Shown here: in pieces, positions 61,578 through 64,000 of the stretch
How positions within the stretch are numbered: the stretch's first letter is position 1
How the letters are laid out: each line of letters starts with the position of its first letter
NCBI GenBank assembly: GCA_002841155.1
Contig: PHEH01000015.1
Location: 108,173 to 172,172 of the forward strand
Direction: 5' to 3'
DNA: 64,000 bases
Source of the DNA: Alphaproteobacteria bacterium HGW-Alphaproteobacteria-18
GTDB lineage: Bacteria; Pseudomonadota; Alphaproteobacteria; Caulobacterales; Hyphomonadaceae
Program-made: the position numbers and the translations under genes
Notes under the pieces: generated by a model
Told to the model about the DNA's origin: nothing
Databases searched by the model: none
Seen by the model: only the letters and a program-made list of their open reading frames with translations

Positions 61578-62771
61578 CTATCGCTCCAGCCCTTTCCTCG
61601 ACAACCTGCGTGCGAGCCTCTCACGCTCCACCTGCTGCGCAACCTGCCGCTGAGCCATCAGCTTTTTCCGGATATCAAGGTGGAGCTCCATGGCCTTGAG
61701 ACGATCCTGCCAGCCTGGCTCGAACTGTAGAACGCCCCGCCGGACCTCGCTAGCGAGACCCAGCCTGTGCAGCTCCTTCGCCCGGGCTCGCAGGGCAGCG
61801 GCGAGATGCGGATCGTTGCCCGGCCCCTGTAGCCCGCCCGCTTTGATCATTCGGCTCTCTGACATCCGGGCCTCGAGCATCCGGTCGAGGCGTGTCGGCC
61901 CGTGGCGGGTGACTTCCCGGTCCAGCGCCTCGCGTTCCTGTTCGGGTGTGCGGCGCCCGAGCCAGTCCGTTGCCACATCCCGCGCGATCTCCCGCATCCG
62001 GTGACGGATGAAGTCGCGCGGCAGGATCAGGTCCTGCCCATTGGCTCGGCGTCCCCGCAAGATAATGTGGGTGTGGGCGTGGCCGGTATCATGGTGATTG
62101 ACGGCGACCCAGGAGAACCGCGTGCCGAGTTCGGCTTCAGCCCGGGCCATGACTTCCCGCGTGTAGCCTGTCAGGTCGCGAAGCCTTTCGCCTTCTTCCG
62201 GGGCGAGGATGATCCGGAAGTGCCGCTTGTCGGATTTCGCCCAGGCCTCTGCCCGCGTCCCGCCATCGATCCCTTCAGCGTCCCGGTCAAAAAAGACGCT
62301 TTCAGGCGTCCCGCCGCGGGCGAGATAGTCCGCATGCGCGCGGGCGCCTGCCTCTGGCGTCTCGATCTCCAGGGCAGGGGTCTCGGCACCCTGTGTCAGA
62401 TCCTCCCGGCTCGCCGCATCCCGTGCCAGATAGCGGGTGTGTGCCTTCAGGGCGCTGGCCCCGCCCCGGGCATGGTCGAAGTAGTGCACCTTCACCGTAG
62501 CTCGCTGGCGCAGGTCGGTTATCGCCTCACCGCGACGCGTGCTCTTCGCATGCCGCGTGATCGGCGCCCGCTGGGCCAGGCGGCGCGACAGGGGCGTTGA
62601 GGCAGAGGCCCCACCATCACCTCCAGATCTGCTTCCGAACCGACCTTCAATTCGGTCGCTATCGAGCGGACGGGTAAGGCGCGACAGCGGCCCCATGGAG
62701 GCCCGCCCACCACTCGTCGGTTGCGCGAGTTTCGAAAAGCTAAAGGGCCGGTCGGATCCGCTGGTCTTCAT
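61578..62771 (-). CDS. VirD2/TraI-like relaxase
   Basis: 397 residues. Relaxase motif III is clear: WVAVNHHDTGHAHTHIILRG, with three metal-binding His. An earlier HYFDHARGGASALKAHTRYLARD matches the N-terminal part of the family. After about residue 290 comes the start of the DUF3363-like region (RLDRMLEARMSESRM...LAAALRARAKELHRLGL), but the protein then ends, whereas homologues that I recall reach about 600 residues. A C-terminal truncation or short variant is possible. It nicks oriT to start conjugative transfer. Confidence 0.85.
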   Translation of the reverse strand: MKTSGSDRPFSFSKLAQPTSGGRASMGPLSRLTRPLDSDRIEGRFGSRSGGDGGASASTPLSRRLAQRAPITRHAKSTRRGEAITDLRQRATVKVHYFDHARGGASALKAHTRYLARDAASREDLTQGAETPALEIETPEAGARAHADYLARGGTPESVFFDRDAEGIDGGTRAEAWAKSDKRHFRIILAPEEGERLRDLTGYTREVMARAEAELGTRFSWVAVNHHDTGHAHTHIILRGRRANGQDLILPRDFIRHRMREIARDVATDWLGRRTPEQEREALDREVTRHGPTRLDRMLEARMSESRMIKAGGLQGPGNDPHLAAALRARAKELHRLGLASEVRRGVLQFEPGWQDRLKAMELHLDIRKKLMAQRQVAQQVERERLARRLSRKGLER

Positions 62772-62825
62772 CGGCGACTCCTCTCAATGTCGGCAGGACG
62801 AGACGCGCGGTACACGGAATGAAAC

Positions 62826-62925
62826 GCAGGCTGTGGTACAGCCTGCGGCGCAGCCTGTGGCCTGCAAAAAAACCTCCGCGCCGTCAGGCGTCTTGCGCGG
62901 CCTGCAGGCTGCGCCTTTATCTTGC
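62826..62925 (+). other. Candidate oriT with nic core
   Basis: Hairpin GCAGGCTG/CAGCCTGC (62826-62846). An 11-bp inverted repeat GGCGCAGCCTG (62847-62857) and CAGGCTGCGCC (62905-62915). Nine bases on lies TATCTTG|C (nick after 62924), fitting the P-type nic consensus YATCYTG(Y). IR next to nic is the RP4-like oriT layout, and the site sits in the gap between relaxase and traF. Confidence 0.65.
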
Positions 62926-63026
62926 CCTCCTATTCTTTCCCGGTGCTCCATGACGAGAAGCCTACCATCTTCCGGCTGCTCGCGATTCCGGTTTCATCCG
63001 TGGGGAGAAGAGGCGCCGTCGCCTGA

Positions 63027-63557
63027 TCAGCGAACGCGCCGCCAGGGGCCTGTGAGATCCGCCCGCTGAGAGAGGCCCCAGTAGCGCCCGTCAAAGCTGC
63101 CGGGATGATCGCCGAGCAGGAACACCTCGCCGCCTGCAAGCGTCACGCAGCCGTTCCATGAGGGCAGGGGATCACCAGCGGGGTCTGTCTCCGCCCGCTC
63201 TGCGACCTGAACGTCATTGATGCGGATGAGGCTGACGTCTGCGCAGACTGTGTCCCCCTCTACGGCGGCGATGCGCTTCAGGAACCGGTCGCCGGTATCG
63301 GTGAAGTTCCGACGGGCGGCGTACTCGGGCGCCGCATCCACAGACCGGATGGTAACAATAGCGCCGAGGGTCAGTTCCCCTTCAGTCTGGACATAGAAGC
63401 CCTTTGGGAGGGACTCGGACGGATTGTAGAGAACAAGTTCCTGGGGCCGGAGCACGGCAAGGCCGATCCCGGTCATCATAACGGCCAGGAGGAGAAGATT
63501 CACGCGGGAGAGCCTGAGCGCTGCCATCACGGTAGCGGCAAGCAAATCCCGGGCCAT
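63027..63557 (-). CDS. traF: Conjugative transfer signal peptidase TraF (S26)
   Basis: 176 residues. One N-terminal transmembrane helix (about 18-37), then the S26 active site: Ser49 in SLPKGFY and Lys94 in RFLKRIAAVEGD, with GEVFLLGDHPGSFDGRYWG near the C-terminus. TraF cyclises or processes the conjugative pilin in IncP-type systems. It lies between DUF736 and the relaxase gene, a common order in alphaproteobacterial integrative conjugative elements. Confidence 0.93.
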   Translation of the reverse strand: MARDLLAATVMAALRLSRVNLLLLAVMMTGIGLAVLRPQELVLYNPSESLPKGFYVQTEGELTLGAIVTIRSVDAAPEYAARRNFTDTGDRFLKRIAAVEGDTVCADVSLIRINDVQVAERAETDPAGDPLPSWNGCVTLAGGEVFLLGDHPGSFDGRYWGLSQRADLTGPWRRVR

Positions 63558-63567
63558 TCGATAGGAA

Positions 63568-63597
63568 AGCCGTCCCGGAGATGTCTCCGGGACGGCT
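63568..63597 (-). terminator. Strong hairpin between DUF736 gene and traF
   Basis: A perfect 14-bp stem (63568-63581 and 63584-63597) with a 2-nt centre. On the minus strand it is followed by TTTCC, so it may terminate or attenuate transcription from the DUF736 gene into traF. Confidence 0.75.
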
Positions 63598-63618
63598 CGC
63601 TGAAGCTGGGGTGGCTGA

Positions 63619-63942
63619 CTAGTCGCGCGGGTTCCAGAGGATCACGTGACGGCCTTTCTTGCCTTTGACGGGCGCGAGGTTTGCGAAGATCTTCCGGGGG
63701 CCGATCTGGGGATCCGCGAGCGTGATCGAGAGGTAGTCGCGTCCCGAAGCTTTCGCCTTGCGCATCCAGCCGCCACCGATCTCGGTCGAGGTTTCTCCGG
63801 CGAAGATGCGGTAGTCCGGCTGGCCGTCACCGGCTTTTTCGGCGTTCTTCTCGATGCGGATGGCGGCCGAGAGGTTCATCATTGCGATTGTGCCTTCGAA
63901 ACCGGCTTTGGTTTCCGTGACGTATCCGAGTGCGTTTGCCAT
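63619..63942 (-). CDS. DUF736 family protein
   Basis: 107 residues starting MANALGYVTETKAGFEGTIAMMNLSA, the DUF736 signature, with SLTLADPQIGPRKIFANLAP-like C-terminal strand pattern (here SITLADPQIGPRKIFANL). The family is typical of alphaproteobacterial integrative elements and plasmids and looks like an OB-type ssDNA-binding fold, which is inference. A perfect AAAAGGAG lies upstream of the ATG. It is the last complete gene in the window. Confidence 0.93.
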   Translation of the reverse strand: MANALGYVTETKAGFEGTIAMMNLSAAIRIEKNAEKAGDGQPDYRIFAGETSTEIGGGWMRKAKASGRDYLSITLADPQIGPRKIFANLAPVKGKKGRHVILWNPRD

Positions 63943-64000
63943 GGGGGTCTCCTTTTCGTTTCCTTGGCTGCCGTCCGGGAACCCCTTGTTCCCGTCGACG
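63943..64000. other. 5' region of the DUF736 gene, window end
   Basis: 58 bases with the DUF736 ribosome-binding site and no further gene. The element continues beyond the window. Confidence 0.5.

Overview
The window is a GC-rich alphaproteobacterial chromosome segment followed by the start of an integrated genomic island. Lineage markers are a COQ9 gene divergent from rpsU, the aa3-oxidase subunit IV peptide, DUF2794, DUF1178, SapC, an ExoD-family protein, and a GAAC-N7-GAAC (alphaproteobacterial LexA) box. The overall gene style suggests Hyphomonadaceae (Hyphomonas-like); that placement is inference, not a database result.

Core chromosome, 1-54955. A tightly packed plus-strand run opens the window: ctpA 3' end, divergent polysaccharide deacetylase, rppH, alpha/beta hydrolase, class IV aminotransferase and a sulfotransferase-like protein. 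folE (-) is divergent from cysS, whose 5' leader encodes a 16-residue peptide ending in clustered Cys codons. An ExoD-family gene follows, then a plus-strand group with a degenerate NifU/IscU-like protein, yidD, thrS, an O-antigen ligase-like protein and a family 2 glycosyltransferase. Next come rpmE, an ABC exporter, an SDR, a Baeyer-Villiger-type monooxygenase, an inositol monophosphatase, thiE, and the glycolytic block gap-pgk-fba (all -). secA, a parvulin lipoprotein, argJ, mutT and an orphan Flp pilin lead to comF, grxC, a NatA/NatB-like ABC pair, rpsU with an apparent ATA start, COQ9, and a small gene under multiple LexA boxes. The tail carries a DUF885 lipoprotein, SapC, a DsbD-type reductase with a partner redoxin, a BacNav-type ion channel, fpr, a rhodanese, tdk, a gamma-glutamyltransferase, a P1 peptidase and a trypsin-like lipoprotein.

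Island, 54956-64000. It begins at tRNA-Arg(ACG). After 635 bases with gene remnants there is an Abi_2/AbiD-F HEPN protein preceded by a structured-RNA candidate and followed 14 nt later by an unrecognised protein with a Gly-rich hydrophobic segment. Next, on the minus strand, is a complete three-gene ABC-3C conflict system: Mrr-like nuclease effector, MC2 middle component and Rad50-like ATPase, coupled by ATGA and TAATG overlaps. The window ends in a conjugation module: VirD2-like relaxase, a candidate oriT with a P-type nic core, TraF S26 peptidase and DUF736. The island therefore looks like an integrative conjugative element whose distal part lies beyond the window, with two defence modules near its tRNA end.

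The observations most worth following are the Cys-codon leader of cysS, the Abi locus with its upstream RNA, the ABC-3C operon, the oriT candidate, the ATA-start rpsU, the multi-box LexA promoter, and the TMEGW filter of the ion channel.
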